DNA of 35,763 nucleotides. It comes from Candidatus Aminicenantota bacterium. GTDB taxonomy: Bacteria; Acidobacteriota; Aminicenantia; Aminicenantales; UBA4085. Below the pieces are notes generated by a model. That model saw only the letters and a program-made list of their open reading frames with translations, did not search any database and had not been told where the DNA came from. The stretch is taken from the NCBI GenBank assembly GCA_022866045.1, contig JALHTW010000193.1, forward strand, positions 1-35,763, in the 5' to 3' direction. Position 1 is the first letter of the stretch. Each line of letters begins with the position of its first letter. Of the stretch, positions 15,827 to 22,901 are shown piece after piece. A program made the position numbers and the translations under genes.

Positions 15827-18040
15827 CTATTTGAGGATCCTCGGCGTTATGAAGATGAGGAGCTCGCGGTTTTGGGTCGTCTTGGAAAACGATTTGAACA
15901 GGCTTCCCAGGAGGGGAATCCGATACAGGAAGGGAACCCTCTCCCGGGTGATGGCGTCTTCGACCCGATAGATGCCGCCGATGACCGTCGTCCCGCCGTC
16001 CGGCACCATCACGGTCGTCCTGGCGCTCTGGGTTGTGATGGGGGGAATCCCGTTGACGAGGTTGGCAAAGTCGGCCGCGTTGTTCTGGATGTCGAGGGTC
16101 ATGATGATCGTCCCTTCGGCGGTGATCTGCGGTGTGGCCCGGAGCTCGAGGCCGGCATTGACGTATTGCGTTGTGACGGTGAAGTTGGCCTGAGTTTGGA
16201 CGGGGATCTGCCGTCCTTGATTGATGTAAGCCTCCTTATTGTTCTGGGCGGTGACTCTCTGGCTGGACACGATCCGTCCATTGCCGTAGGTTTCAAGGGC
16301 CGAGATAGCCATGTCCAAGCGGAACGTATCGAGGATGTTGGCCAAGGAAATGCCGAGGACGCTGTTGAAGGCGGGGGCGGGCAGGTTGACGCCATAGCCG
16401 CCGAGGGGGCCGCCGATGCCTTTTGTGATCTGGCCTTGCGGGATCATGGCTCCGTCCACGATGACCTGATTCGGAAATTGCAGAGACGTCTGATTGCCGT
16501 AGAACGGATCGACGATCCCCCTGCTTCCCCACTGGATCCCCTGGTTCCGGACGAATGTCGTTGTCGCTTCAATGATCCTCGTCTCGATCTGGACCTGCGG
16601 CGTCTGTGTGTCGAGGGTGGCGATGAGCTTTTCGATGAGATCGAGTTTCTCGGCGACGTCCGAGACGATGATCGTGTTCGTCCTCTCGTCCGGAGAAACC
16701 TCTCCCCGGGGGGATTTCTTGTTCTTTATGAGCTCAAGCACGTCTTTGGCTTTCGCGTAGGACAGCGTATACGTCTTGGTTAGGAGGGTGCCGCCCTGCT
16801 CCTTGGCATCGCGCAGCGTTTGGAGAGCCCTTTCTTCTTCGGCAAGGGCTCCGAGAGGCGCGATCCGGAGGACATTGCCTTCCAGGCTCCGGCCCTGATT
16901 GTTGTTTCTCAGGATGAGATCCAAAAATTGGTCCCACGGGACATCGACAAAGCTGCAGGTGACGGTCCCGCGGACATTGGGGTCGAACATGACGTTCAGC
17001 CCGACTCTCTCGCCCAGCCAAAGCACGACGTCTCTGAGGTCGGCGTCTTTGAATCTCGGGCTCAAGAGTTCGCCGCTGTATTTTTCTTGGGTATCGTGAA
17101 TGGTCTTGGTTTTCAGCTTCTCTTCCTTGGCCTGGACGGTTGGCTGAACGACGGGTGGAGGATTCGCCGGCGGGGTCGTCTTAGCCTCTGTCCCGGCGTC
17201 GGTTTTGGCCGGCGGTTGAGGGGCAGGAGCGGGCGGCAAGATCACGGCGCTCGATTCACCGGGAAAAGAGATGGTCAGCTCTTTCGGGCTGTTAGAGACA
17301 GCGTAGAGCCGCGGCTCTTTGAGTTCTAAGACCAGCCGCGTGATGGAATACGGCGGGGGCGTTTTGAACTGCCCGATCTTGATCTTTTCAACACCGAATT
17401 TTCCAAAAGGATAAGTCTGTGTCGGCTTGTCAAAGACCGCATCGTAGATATCCGTGACCAGACGGAGCGGGTTGTCCAGAGCAAAGATATTGATGGTCGC
17501 TTTTTGACCAAGCCGCGCCGTAATATCCAGGCGATCGTCCTTGTCGGCGATCTCGACATCGGACAGGGCCATGCTTTTGCGCGGAGTTTGGCTGAGCTCC
17601 TGTTGCGTTTCGGGAGCGATCAGCTCTTCGCCCGACCTGTGGATCTTGGTCAACTCGATGACGGTTGTTTTGGCCTCCACAAAAATACGGTAGGGGACAG
17701 CTTCTTTAAGTGTCAGGAAGAGCAGGGCTCGAAGGTCCGCCGTCATCTGGATTTTGACGTCTTTGATGAGCTGCAGTCCGTCGGCCGGCACCGCGGGTGC
17801 CGCCGGCATTTGGACCTTGCCCAGCTCGACGACAAGGATGGAAGGGAACTCCTTGGGGTAAGCCGAATTGATATTCTGGAGCGGAGCGCTGGATTCCAAA
17901 AGGATCCGGGTGTTGGTCTGGGCGGGAAGGATCGAGATCTTGTTTATGGAAATGAGGGGCTGGCTTTGCTGGCTCAGTCCGGCCAGAACGAACAGGAGGC
18001 CGAAAACGGGGAGAGAGAGCCATATAAGATACCTTTTCAT
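15827..18040 (-). CDS. pilQ: Type IV pilus secretin
   Basis: PilQ forms the outer-membrane ring through which the type IV pilus passes. Domains in order: signal peptide, two AMIN domains (about residues 30-130 and 165-275) that bind peptidoglycan, a proline-rich linker (PAPAPQPPAKT), an STN/N0 domain (FKDADLRDVVLWLGERVGL), an N1 domain (TYTLSYAKAKDVLELI) and the secretin C-domain with VQIETRIIEATT and the signature VPDGGTTVIGGIYR, ending in RELLIFITPRIL. The length of 737 residues is usual. It is encoded one base after pilP, in the standard pilMNOPQ order. Confidence 0.96.
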   Translation of the reverse strand: MKRYLIWLSLPVFGLLFVLAGLSQQSQPLISINKISILPAQTNTRILLESSAPLQNINSAYPKEFPSILVVELGKVQMPAAPAVPADGLQLIKDVKIQMTADLRALLFLTLKEAVPYRIFVEAKTTVIELTKIHRSGEELIAPETQQELSQTPRKSMALSDVEIADKDDRLDITARLGQKATINIFALDNPLRLVTDIYDAVFDKPTQTYPFGKFGVEKIKIGQFKTPPPYSITRLVLELKEPRLYAVSNSPKELTISFPGESSAVILPPAPAPQPPAKTDAGTEAKTTPPANPPPVVQPTVQAKEEKLKTKTIHDTQEKYSGELLSPRFKDADLRDVVLWLGERVGLNVMFDPNVRGTVTCSFVDVPWDQFLDLILRNNNQGRSLEGNVLRIAPLGALAEEERALQTLRDAKEQGGTLLTKTYTLSYAKAKDVLELIKNKKSPRGEVSPDERTNTIIVSDVAEKLDLIEKLIATLDTQTPQVQIETRIIEATTTFVRNQGIQWGSRGIVDPFYGNQTSLQFPNQVIVDGAMIPQGQITKGIGGPLGGYGVNLPAPAFNSVLGISLANILDTFRLDMAISALETYGNGRIVSSQRVTAQNNKEAYINQGRQIPVQTQANFTVTTQYVNAGLELRATPQITAEGTIIMTLDIQNNAADFANLVNGIPPITTQSARTTVMVPDGGTTVIGGIYRVEDAITRERVPFLYRIPLLGSLFKSFSKTTQNRELLIFITPRILK

Positions 18041-18041
18041 G

Positions 18042-18488
18042 TTAGCGCTCCTCGGACGTGATTTCTTTGATGACGTCCCTGGGCTTGGTGAGTGGGATCC
18101 CTTTGCTGTCCCGCGTTTTGCGGAAGACGACCTGGGTCTCTTCGATCAACAGGACGAAGCCATCGGCCAGCTTGTCTCCTTCATGGATCGTGAGGGGGAA
18201 TCCTTCCGTCAAACTGATGAAGGCTTCGAGTTTCCCCCTCGCTTTGACGATCCCCTTCAGGGTGATGTCGTCGATCGAGAGGTCGGAGAGGCCGCTGATT
18301 GTTTTTTTCTCTTTCACGTCGCGTCCCCCAAGGAGGTCTTTGAACGGGTCGCGGCGCCCACCGGGATTGTAGGAAAAAGAGGGCCCCGTCGCTTTTTTCT
18401 CCTCTTGAGGGGGAGTTTGGGCGAGCCCCAAAGAGAGGGCGAGGGCGAGAACCGCGGCGAAACGGACGATCGTTTTACCGAATTTCAT
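18042..18488 (-). CDS. pilP: Type IV pilus assembly protein PilP
   Basis: PilP links the inner-membrane PilNO complex to the PilQ secretin. The signal peptide is Sec-like (ALALSLGLAQ) and lacks the lipobox cysteine found in proteobacterial PilP. After a linker with the RRDPFKDLL motif, the small beta domain (LSIDDITLKGIVKARGKLEAF, then VHEGDKL-like IHEGDKLADGFV) is typical of PilP. The length of 148 residues is slightly short. The start overlaps the end of pilO by 14 bp; the stop is one base from the pilQ start. Confidence 0.88.
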   Translation of the reverse strand: MKFGKTIVRFAAVLALALSLGLAQTPPQEEKKATGPSFSYNPGGRRDPFKDLLGGRDVKEKKTISGLSDLSIDDITLKGIVKARGKLEAFISLTEGFPLTIHEGDKLADGFVLLIEETQVVFRKTRDSKGIPLTKPRDVIKEITSEER

Positions 18489-19077
18489 TTTCTTCCTTCA
18501 AAGGCTTATTGGGTTTAACGGACGCAGGTTTTTTGAGCTGGCTTTCTTCAAGAAAGAAATACGTCTTGGCCGTAAAGAGGGCCGAGATCGTAAACTCCTC
18601 GGACTGGTTGGGGAGGGTTTTGATCGAAAAACCGTCGATGTTGAAGATCCGCGGAAAATGGAGGACCCGATCGAAGAATAGGCCGAGGTTATGATAATTG
18701 CCGACGATCTCGATCGGGATGGGCTGCTCGGAGTAAAAATCCCTATTAATCTCTTTCTCCGGGGTGAAATGGATGACTTCGAGCTGGGATTCGGACGCCA
18801 TCTGTTGGATGTTCCTCAGGATCTCGCCGTGCTCCTTTCGTCGCGGGATGATGACCTCGAGCTCGGTGAGGGCCTTATTCAGGCCGACCAGCTCACCCTC
18901 GATCTTGTCGAGCTGTCTTTTTTTGGACTTGAGATTTGTCACTTCGCCTTCAATCTTGGCCCGTTCGGCGCGCAGGTTTTTGAGCTCTGTCTCCCGTCTC
19001 TTGAAATAGCCCAAATACACAAGGCCGACGAGAAGGATTCCGACCAAGGCATAAACATACCACGGCTGGCTCTTCAT
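18475..19077 (-). CDS. pilO: Type IV pilus assembly protein PilO
   Basis: PilO is a bitopic inner-membrane protein that dimerises with PilN to form the pilus alignment complex. It has one N-terminal membrane span (YVYALVGILLVGLVYLGYF), a coiled coil (about residues 30-75) and a periplasmic ferredoxin-like domain. The ORF track begins 88 codons upstream, in pilN shadow sequence; the true start is the ATG overlapping the pilN stop (ATGA), which puts the membrane segment at the N-terminus. This gives 200 residues, the usual size. Confidence 0.9.
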   Translation of the reverse strand: MKSQPWYVYALVGILLVGLVYLGYFKRRETELKNLRAERAKIEGEVTNLKSKKRQLDKIEGELVGLNKALTELEVIIPRRKEHGEILRNIQQMASESQLEVIHFTPEKEINRDFYSEQPIPIEIVGNYHNLGLFFDRVLHFPRIFNIDGFSIKTLPNQSEEFTISALFTAKTYFFLEESQLKKPASVKPNKPLKEENEIR

Positions 19078-19703
19078 CGGGCCCCCTTCGTCTTGGCCTG
19101 TTCGGCCGGCTTCTTCTCTAGCGTGGTCTCCTGGGGAGGCACGACACCGGCCGACAGGGTGAATTCCAAGAACAGGCTTCCCTGCTGGCTCTTCTGCGCG
19201 GAACCGAGCAGTCCGATGTTCTGGAAGAGACCCTCGCTCCCCAGATTGCGCATGTAGTCCGAGATCAGAATGTTGGATAATGCCTTGCCCTTGATTTGCA
19301 AGTTCTGCTGGGTGAGCGTAACTTCGGTCAGCCAGACCCATTCGGGAAGGGTTGCGCTGAGCCCTTCCATGATTCTCACGGCGTTGCCCTGGAGGGCCTT
19401 AAGCCGGTTGATGAGGCTGATTTTTCTCTCCAGAAACGATTTCTGTTGTTCGACCAGGTTCAACTTGGCCAGCGCGGGCTCGAGACTTTTCTTCTCTTCC
19501 TGGGCGGTCTTAAGAAGCCCGCGCTCGGTGTCAAGGGCTCTTTTTTGGAGAAAGGCGAAGACGGCCAGGACAAGGATAGCAAAGAAGATGAGCAGGTTTC
19601 CTTTGGGCACCTTTTTTTTGATTTTGAGTTCGGCCTCGGGCCCGCGGGCCGATTTAGCTTCAGCTTCTTTTTTCTCGACCTTCAGCAGGTTGATGCGGAT
19701 CAT
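19074..19703 (-). CDS. pilN: Type IV pilus assembly protein PilN
   Basis: The protein begins MIRINLLKVEKKE, the conserved N-terminal motif with which PilN grips PilM on the cytoplasmic side. A charged, lysine-rich stretch of about 25 residues follows, then one membrane span (LLIFFAILVLAVFAFL), a coiled coil and a periplasmic ferredoxin-like domain (WVWLTEVTLTQQNLQIKGKA). The length of 209 residues is normal. It starts 4 bp after pilM and overlaps pilO. Confidence 0.93.
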   Translation of the reverse strand: MIRINLLKVEKKEAEAKSARGPEAELKIKKKVPKGNLLIFFAILVLAVFAFLQKRALDTERGLLKTAQEEKKSLEPALAKLNLVEQQKSFLERKISLINRLKALQGNAVRIMEGLSATLPEWVWLTEVTLTQQNLQIKGKALSNILISDYMRNLGSEGLFQNIGLLGSAQKSQQGSLFLEFTLSAGVVPPQETTLEKKPAEQAKTKGAR

Positions 19704-19707
19704 GGAT

Positions 19708-20787
19708 TTATTTCTCTTTTTTCCGGGTGGCGAGTCCCACCGCCACGCCGAAGAACGGCGCCATTTCCTGGTAATAAACAGGCTTCAGCTTTTTTTCATT
19801 ATAAAAGACCGTGCGGAAAGGATCAAACAGAATGGTCTTGACCCCGAATTTCTGCTCAAAAGCGACGGAGATGTTCTTAAGGCTGGCCAAGCCTCCGCTG
19901 AGGAAGATCTGCTCGATCTTTTTTTGCTGCTGGTCTTCGGCTTCATAAAAGGTGAATGTTTTTTCCACTTCTTCAAGAAGGCTTTTGATGTTTGCGTTCA
20001 GGACGGCCGCGAATTCGTAGGGTTTGACGGCCTTGGGCGGGATCCCCTTGAGCATCTCTTCCGCCTCTTCGTATCTGACATTCAGGTCTTTTCGGATGTT
20101 CTCGGCGAAGTAAAATCCGCCGATCGGGAGGTCCCGGAAGAGCTGGGGAACGCCCTTCTTACAGATGACGATCGTGGTGATTGTGGCCCCCATATTGACC
20201 AAGACCGTCGTTTGCTCCTGGAAATCCTCGGGGTAATTGACCTCGAGGGCGTTAAAGAGGGCGAAGGCGTCGACTTCAACCGCTTCCAGAGTTTTGCGAG
20301 CCTGATGGATCACGTTGCTGTATGAGGCGATCTTGTCCTTTTTGGCGGCAACCAAGAGGATCTCCAGGTTTTGGATTTCGGCGGCCGAAGACGGTTTCAG
20401 GATGGCGTAGTCGACGTGAGTCTCCTCATAGGGATAGGGGATATTGTGCTTTGCCTCCCAGATGATCGATTCCCTGAGCTCCTCGGTCCCCATGACGGGG
20501 AGGGAAATCTTCTTGATAATGACGGAATTGCCCGAGACCGAGATGACGACGTCCCGGCCTCCGATCTTGTTCTTGTCGAAGACGGTCTTGATGGTCTCGA
20601 CAACGGCCGTCGAGTCGATGATCGTTCCTTCCACGATTGCGTCGTGAGGCAGCGGTTCGTAGCCAATCCGGGCGACCTCAAAGCCGTCCTTCTTGCCCTT
20701 CCTCCGGACTTGGAGTTCCACGGCTTTGACGGCGTGCGAACCGATGTCAAGGCCGACAAGGGCTTTTTCCCGCTTAAAACTGAACAT
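19708..20787 (-). CDS. pilM: Type IV pilus assembly ATPase-like protein PilM
   Basis: PilM is an actin/FtsA-like cytoplasmic protein that binds PilN and connects the motor to the alignment complex. The phosphate-1 motif (LVGLDIGSHAVKAVEL) and phosphate-2-type segment (LVNMGATITTIVIC) and the adenosine-region motif (IFLSGGLASLKN) of the actin fold are visible. The length of 359 residues is standard. A CAGGAG ribosome binding site precedes the start. It lies 31 bp after coaD with no visible promoter between them. Confidence 0.95.
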   Translation of the reverse strand: MFSFKREKALVGLDIGSHAVKAVELQVRRKGKKDGFEVARIGYEPLPHDAIVEGTIIDSTAVVETIKTVFDKNKIGGRDVVISVSGNSVIIKKISLPVMGTEELRESIIWEAKHNIPYPYEETHVDYAILKPSSAAEIQNLEILLVAAKKDKIASYSNVIHQARKTLEAVEVDAFALFNALEVNYPEDFQEQTTVLVNMGATITTIVICKKGVPQLFRDLPIGGFYFAENIRKDLNVRYEEAEEMLKGIPPKAVKPYEFAAVLNANIKSLLEEVEKTFTFYEAEDQQQKKIEQIFLSGGLASLKNISVAFEQKFGVKTILFDPFRTVFYNEKKLKPVYYQEMAPFFGVAVGLATRKKEK

Positions 20788-20818
20788 CTTACTCCTGTCC
20801 TATGTATATATGAGAGGA

Positions 20819-21307
20819 CTATTTTAATTTTTGAAATTTCTCATGGAGCCGCTTCTCGACCACGAGAGGGACAAGGTCGCTGACGCATCCGCCCAGGGCG
20901 AAGACTTCTTTGACGAGGCTGGAGCTCAAAAAAGTGTATTTGACGCTGGGCATCATGAAGATAGTTTCGACGGTGGGGTTGATCTTCTTGTTCATGAGGG
21001 CCATCTGGAATTCATACTCGAAATCGGAAACAGCTCGGAGACCTCGGATGACGATACGGGCATAGTGTTTCTTGGCGAACTCGACCAGCAGGCCACGAAA
21101 GGCCCTGACCTCGATATGGGAGTGGTCCTTGAAGATCTCCCGGATGATCTTGATCCGCTCAGCCGTGGAAAAGAGGGTTTTCTTTTTGGGATTTTCCAGA
21201 ACGGCGATCAAAATATGGGGAAAGAGCTTCTCTCCCCTGAGAATGATATCGACATGGCCGTTGGTGATCGGGTCGAAAGAACCAGGATAGATTGCTCTTT
21301 TTTCCAT
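20819..21307 (-). CDS. coaD: Phosphopantetheine adenylyltransferase
   Basis: It transfers AMP from ATP to 4'-phosphopantetheine, giving dephospho-CoA, the fourth step of CoA synthesis. The nucleotidyltransferase signature (YPGSFDPITNGHVDII), the VRAFRGLLVEFA and VIRGLRAVSDFEYE segments and the C-terminal LSSSLVKE motif are intact. The track ORF starts at a TTG ten codons upstream; the ATG giving MEKRAIYPGSFDP is preferred because it yields 162 residues, the family's size. It appears to be the first gene of the pilus operon, an unusual pairing of CoA synthesis and pilus assembly. Confidence 0.95.
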   Translation of the reverse strand: MEKRAIYPGSFDPITNGHVDIILRGEKLFPHILIAVLENPKKKTLFSTAERIKIIREIFKDHSHIEVRAFRGLLVEFAKKHYARIVIRGLRAVSDFEYEFQMALMNKKINPTVETIFMMPSVKYTFLSSSLVKEVFALGGCVSDLVPLVVEKRLHEKFQKLK

Positions 21308-21349
21308 GGGCGTCCGGCTTTTTTTCATTAAATCCAAGGTCTACTCATG

Positions 21350-21378
21350 TGATTAGCAGAAAAAACCTTTCATGTCAA
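21350..21378 (-). promoter_or_regulatory. Promoter of coaD and the pilus operon
   Basis: Minus-strand TTGACA, 17 bp, then TAATCA. It gives a 5' leader of about 35 nt before the preferred coaD start. Its -35 is one half of the palindrome shared with the divergent promoter. Confidence 0.65.
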
Positions 21379-21392
21379 ACTCAATTTTGACA
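21373..21392. promoter_or_regulatory. Palindrome made of two facing -35 boxes (possible operator)
   Basis: TGTCAAA and TTTGACA form a perfect 7-bp inverted repeat separated by 6 bp. Each arm contains the -35 hexamer of one of two divergent promoters. RNA polymerase could not occupy both at once, and a dimeric regulator could bind here; both points are inference. Confidence 0.6.
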
Positions 21393-21415
21393 ATTTTTGG
21401 CAAAAATAATATTCA
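21387..21415 (+). promoter_or_regulatory. Promoter of the candidate RNA upstream of pcm
   Basis: Perfect TTGACA, exactly 17 bp, then TATTCA. Transcription would start near 21422, about 400 bp before the pcm coding region, well inside the gene-free region. Confidence 0.6.
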
Positions 21416-21421
21416 TTTCGC

Positions 21422-21805
21422 ATTTTAGCCCTCTCATTATGCACCAGGGGACTAAAACGGCAATCCCCCAGGACGGTGAATCAAGGGGTGAAATTTGCGT
21501 CACCTTGAAGGGGGAAGAAGGCTTCGGAAAGGAGTCTGTTCCTTCAAGGAGGGCTCGGGGAGGAGATTCGCTCCCGAGCCGAGGACCTAACGCCTGGGTA
21601 TTTCGATTTTCTTGGCGGTGCGGAACTCCGCCCGGATATTATTTAAGGGGAACCCTTCTGCTGAGTTCCCCTTCAATGGGCGCCGGGAAGATCCGGCCGC
21701 CCGGCCTCCCCTCCAAGGAGCATTATGGGACGCATTTTCTCGGAAAAGAGGTTTTCCGGGGACATGCTTTCCAAAGCTCCCTCTTTCAGCGATGCTCGCT
21801 TTTTT
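21422..21805 (+). ncRNA. Candidate structured non-coding RNA (no known family recognised)
   Basis: This ~385-nt stretch has no convincing reading frame but is bounded by a sigma70-like promoter and a small terminator. Hairpins seen by eye: TCAAGG-(GG)-TGA with TCACCTTGA; GGCTCGGGG with TCCCGAGCC; GCGG with CCGC (AACT loop) inside GGCGG/CCGCC; TTTAAGGGGAAC with GTTCCCCTTCAA; GCCGG with CCGGC; CGGAAAA with TTTTCCG. Such a density of stems suggests a folded RNA. It lacks the tmRNA tag and tRNA-like end, the RNase P GAGGAAAGTCC core and the SRP GGAAG-type loop. It could be an independent small RNA or the 5' leader of pcm. Confidence 0.45.
21788..21805 (+). terminator. Short rho-independent terminator before pcm
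   Basis: AGCGA-TGC-TCGCT forms a 5-bp stem that merges with a run of six Ts. It is short but correctly built, and it separates the candidate RNA from pcm. Confidence 0.45.
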
Positions 21806-21847
21806 CCCGAGCTTGATTTAGCTTTTTAAGTGAGCGAAAATACAATT

Positions 21848-22585
21848 ATGAGACAGGAGACAAAAAGAAGCGGATGGGGATGGTCCGCTTTTCTTGTAAC
21901 ATTGAGCGTAGTACTTTATTCTGCCCCTCAGGATGAAGCGTGGTTTGTCAAAAAACGGCAAGCGATGGTGGACGAACAGCTCAAGGCTCGGGATATCACG
22001 GACCCCAGAGTGCTGGATGTCATGGGAAAAGTGCCCCGCCATGAGTTCATCGAGCCCGGCCTCCGACAGGAAGCCTATGAAGATTATCCTCTGCCGATCG
22101 AGGAAGGTCAGACAATATCCCAGCCTTACATCGTGGCCCTGATGACCCAGAGCCTAAAGCTCAAGGGAAAAGAAAAGGTCCTTGAAGTCGGAACGGGATC
22201 GGGTTATCAAGCCGCGGTTCTGGCCAAGTTGACCGCCAATGTCTATTCCATCGAAATCAATGAGCCTCTAACCAGAAAGGCTTCGGCTCTGTTGCGGAGG
22301 CTTGGCTATGCGAATATCGAAGTCAAATGCGGCGACGGCTATTTCGGCTGGCCCGAGCAAGCTCCGTTTGACGGGATCATCGTGACCTGCGCTGCGAGCC
22401 GGATTCCCGACCCGCTTTTCGAACAGCTTAAGGAGGGCGGGAGGCTGATCATTCCGGTCGGGGAGGCCGGCGGTGACCAGACGCTTACTCTTGTCAGTAA
22501 AATCAAGGGCAAGCCGAAAATCGAACACATCACGCCCGTCCGCTTTGTCCCCATGACCGGAGAAAATTTAAAAAAGAAAAAATAA
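21848..22585 (+). CDS. pcm: Protein-L-isoaspartate O-methyltransferase, probably exported
   Basis: It methylates L-isoaspartyl residues in damaged proteins using S-adenosylmethionine, starting their repair. The substrate-side segment (MVDEQLKARDITDPRVLD, PRHEFIEP) and SAM motifs are intact: motif I VLEVGTGSGYQAAVLA, then YSIEINEPL, and FDGIIVTCAA, with GGRLIIPVG. Unusually, about 30 residues precede the enzyme domain and form a basic-then-hydrophobic segment (KRSGWGWSAFLVTLSVVLYSA) like a signal peptide, so the enzyme may act in the periplasm. The track starts at a GTG six codons upstream; the ATG used here gives a cleaner signal sequence, but neither start has a good ribosome binding site. 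The preceding candidate RNA may control it. Confidence 0.88.
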   Translation: MRQETKRSGWGWSAFLVTLSVVLYSAPQDEAWFVKKRQAMVDEQLKARDITDPRVLDVMGKVPRHEFIEPGLRQEAYEDYPLPIEEGQTISQPYIVALMTQSLKLKGKEKVLEVGTGSGYQAAVLAKLTANVYSIEINEPLTRKASALLRRLGYANIEVKCGDGYFGWPEQAPFDGIIVTCAASRIPDPLFEQLKEGGRLIIPVGEAGGDQTLTLVSKIKGKPKIEHITPVRFVPMTGENLKKKK

Positions 22586-22600
22586 GTCGCTATCCCAGGG

Positions 22601-22846
22601 AAGCAATTCTTTTTTCGGGGCGCCGCTCGTCGAGCAGGGGTGGCGCGGCGAAGGGGCTCCCCGCCCGCGCGCAGCGGCCTGGCGGCGAGCACGGCCGGGG
22701 AAGAGCCGCGACAGGACCCCGCCCGAAATTAATACAAACGCAATAAATAAAGTGACAATGTATGAGCGGCGCTTGGGCCGCCCGAACGGGGATGTCATTC
22801 TAACTAATGCGTCGATATTAGCCTGACACCGGAAAAAGAACTGCTT
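22601..22846. mobile_element. MITE-like element, copy 1 (246 bp)
   Basis: The ends are terminal inverted repeats, AAGCAATTCTTTTTTCGG at the left and, read inward from the right, AAGCAGTTCTTTTTCCGG. The interior is GC-rich and palindromic, followed by an AT-rich AATTAATACAAACG part and a second conserved part, ATGCGTCGATATTAGCCTGA. It is nearly identical, in opposite orientation, to a second element near 34.6 kb. No transposase is encoded. No clear target-site duplication was found. It begins 15 bp after the pcm stop; the track ORFs over it are non-coding. Confidence 0.8.
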
Positions 22847-22859
22847 ACCCGTCTCAGAG

Positions 22860-22877
22860 CGGGGTTGCTTTTCCCCG
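22860..22877 (+). terminator. Weak hairpin before the phosphohexomutase gene
   Basis: CGGGG and CCCCG pair around an 8-nt loop, followed by TTTCTT. It could be a weak terminator of upstream transcription or an element of the leader. Confidence 0.3.
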
Positions 22878-22901
22878 TTTCTTGTGCTAATTTTTGAAGA
22901 A

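Noticed and set aside
15503-16783. 426-residue plus-strand ORF opposite pilQ
   Set aside because: It is antisense to the clear secretin gene and its composition (Gly/Asp/Arg runs, no domain) is that of a shadow frame.
19270-20325. 351-residue plus-strand ORF opposite pilN and pilM
   Set aside because: Shadow of two well-supported pilus genes, with long Phe/Leu/Ser-rich runs from antisense Lys/Glu codons.
21576-21600. GACCTAACGCCTGGG resembles part of RNase P RNA (CAGGTAACGCCTGGG)
   Set aside because: The essential GAGGAAAGTCC and ACAGAA-type core segments of RNase P RNA are absent, so the match is taken as chance.
21397-21816. 139-residue ORF in the gene-free region before pcm
   Set aside because: No ribosome binding site, no protein-like pattern, and the underlying DNA is dominated by hairpins; treated as candidate RNA instead.
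22339-22798. Minus-strand ORFs running through MITE copy 1
   Set aside because: They span pcm antisense and repeat DNA and show no domain.
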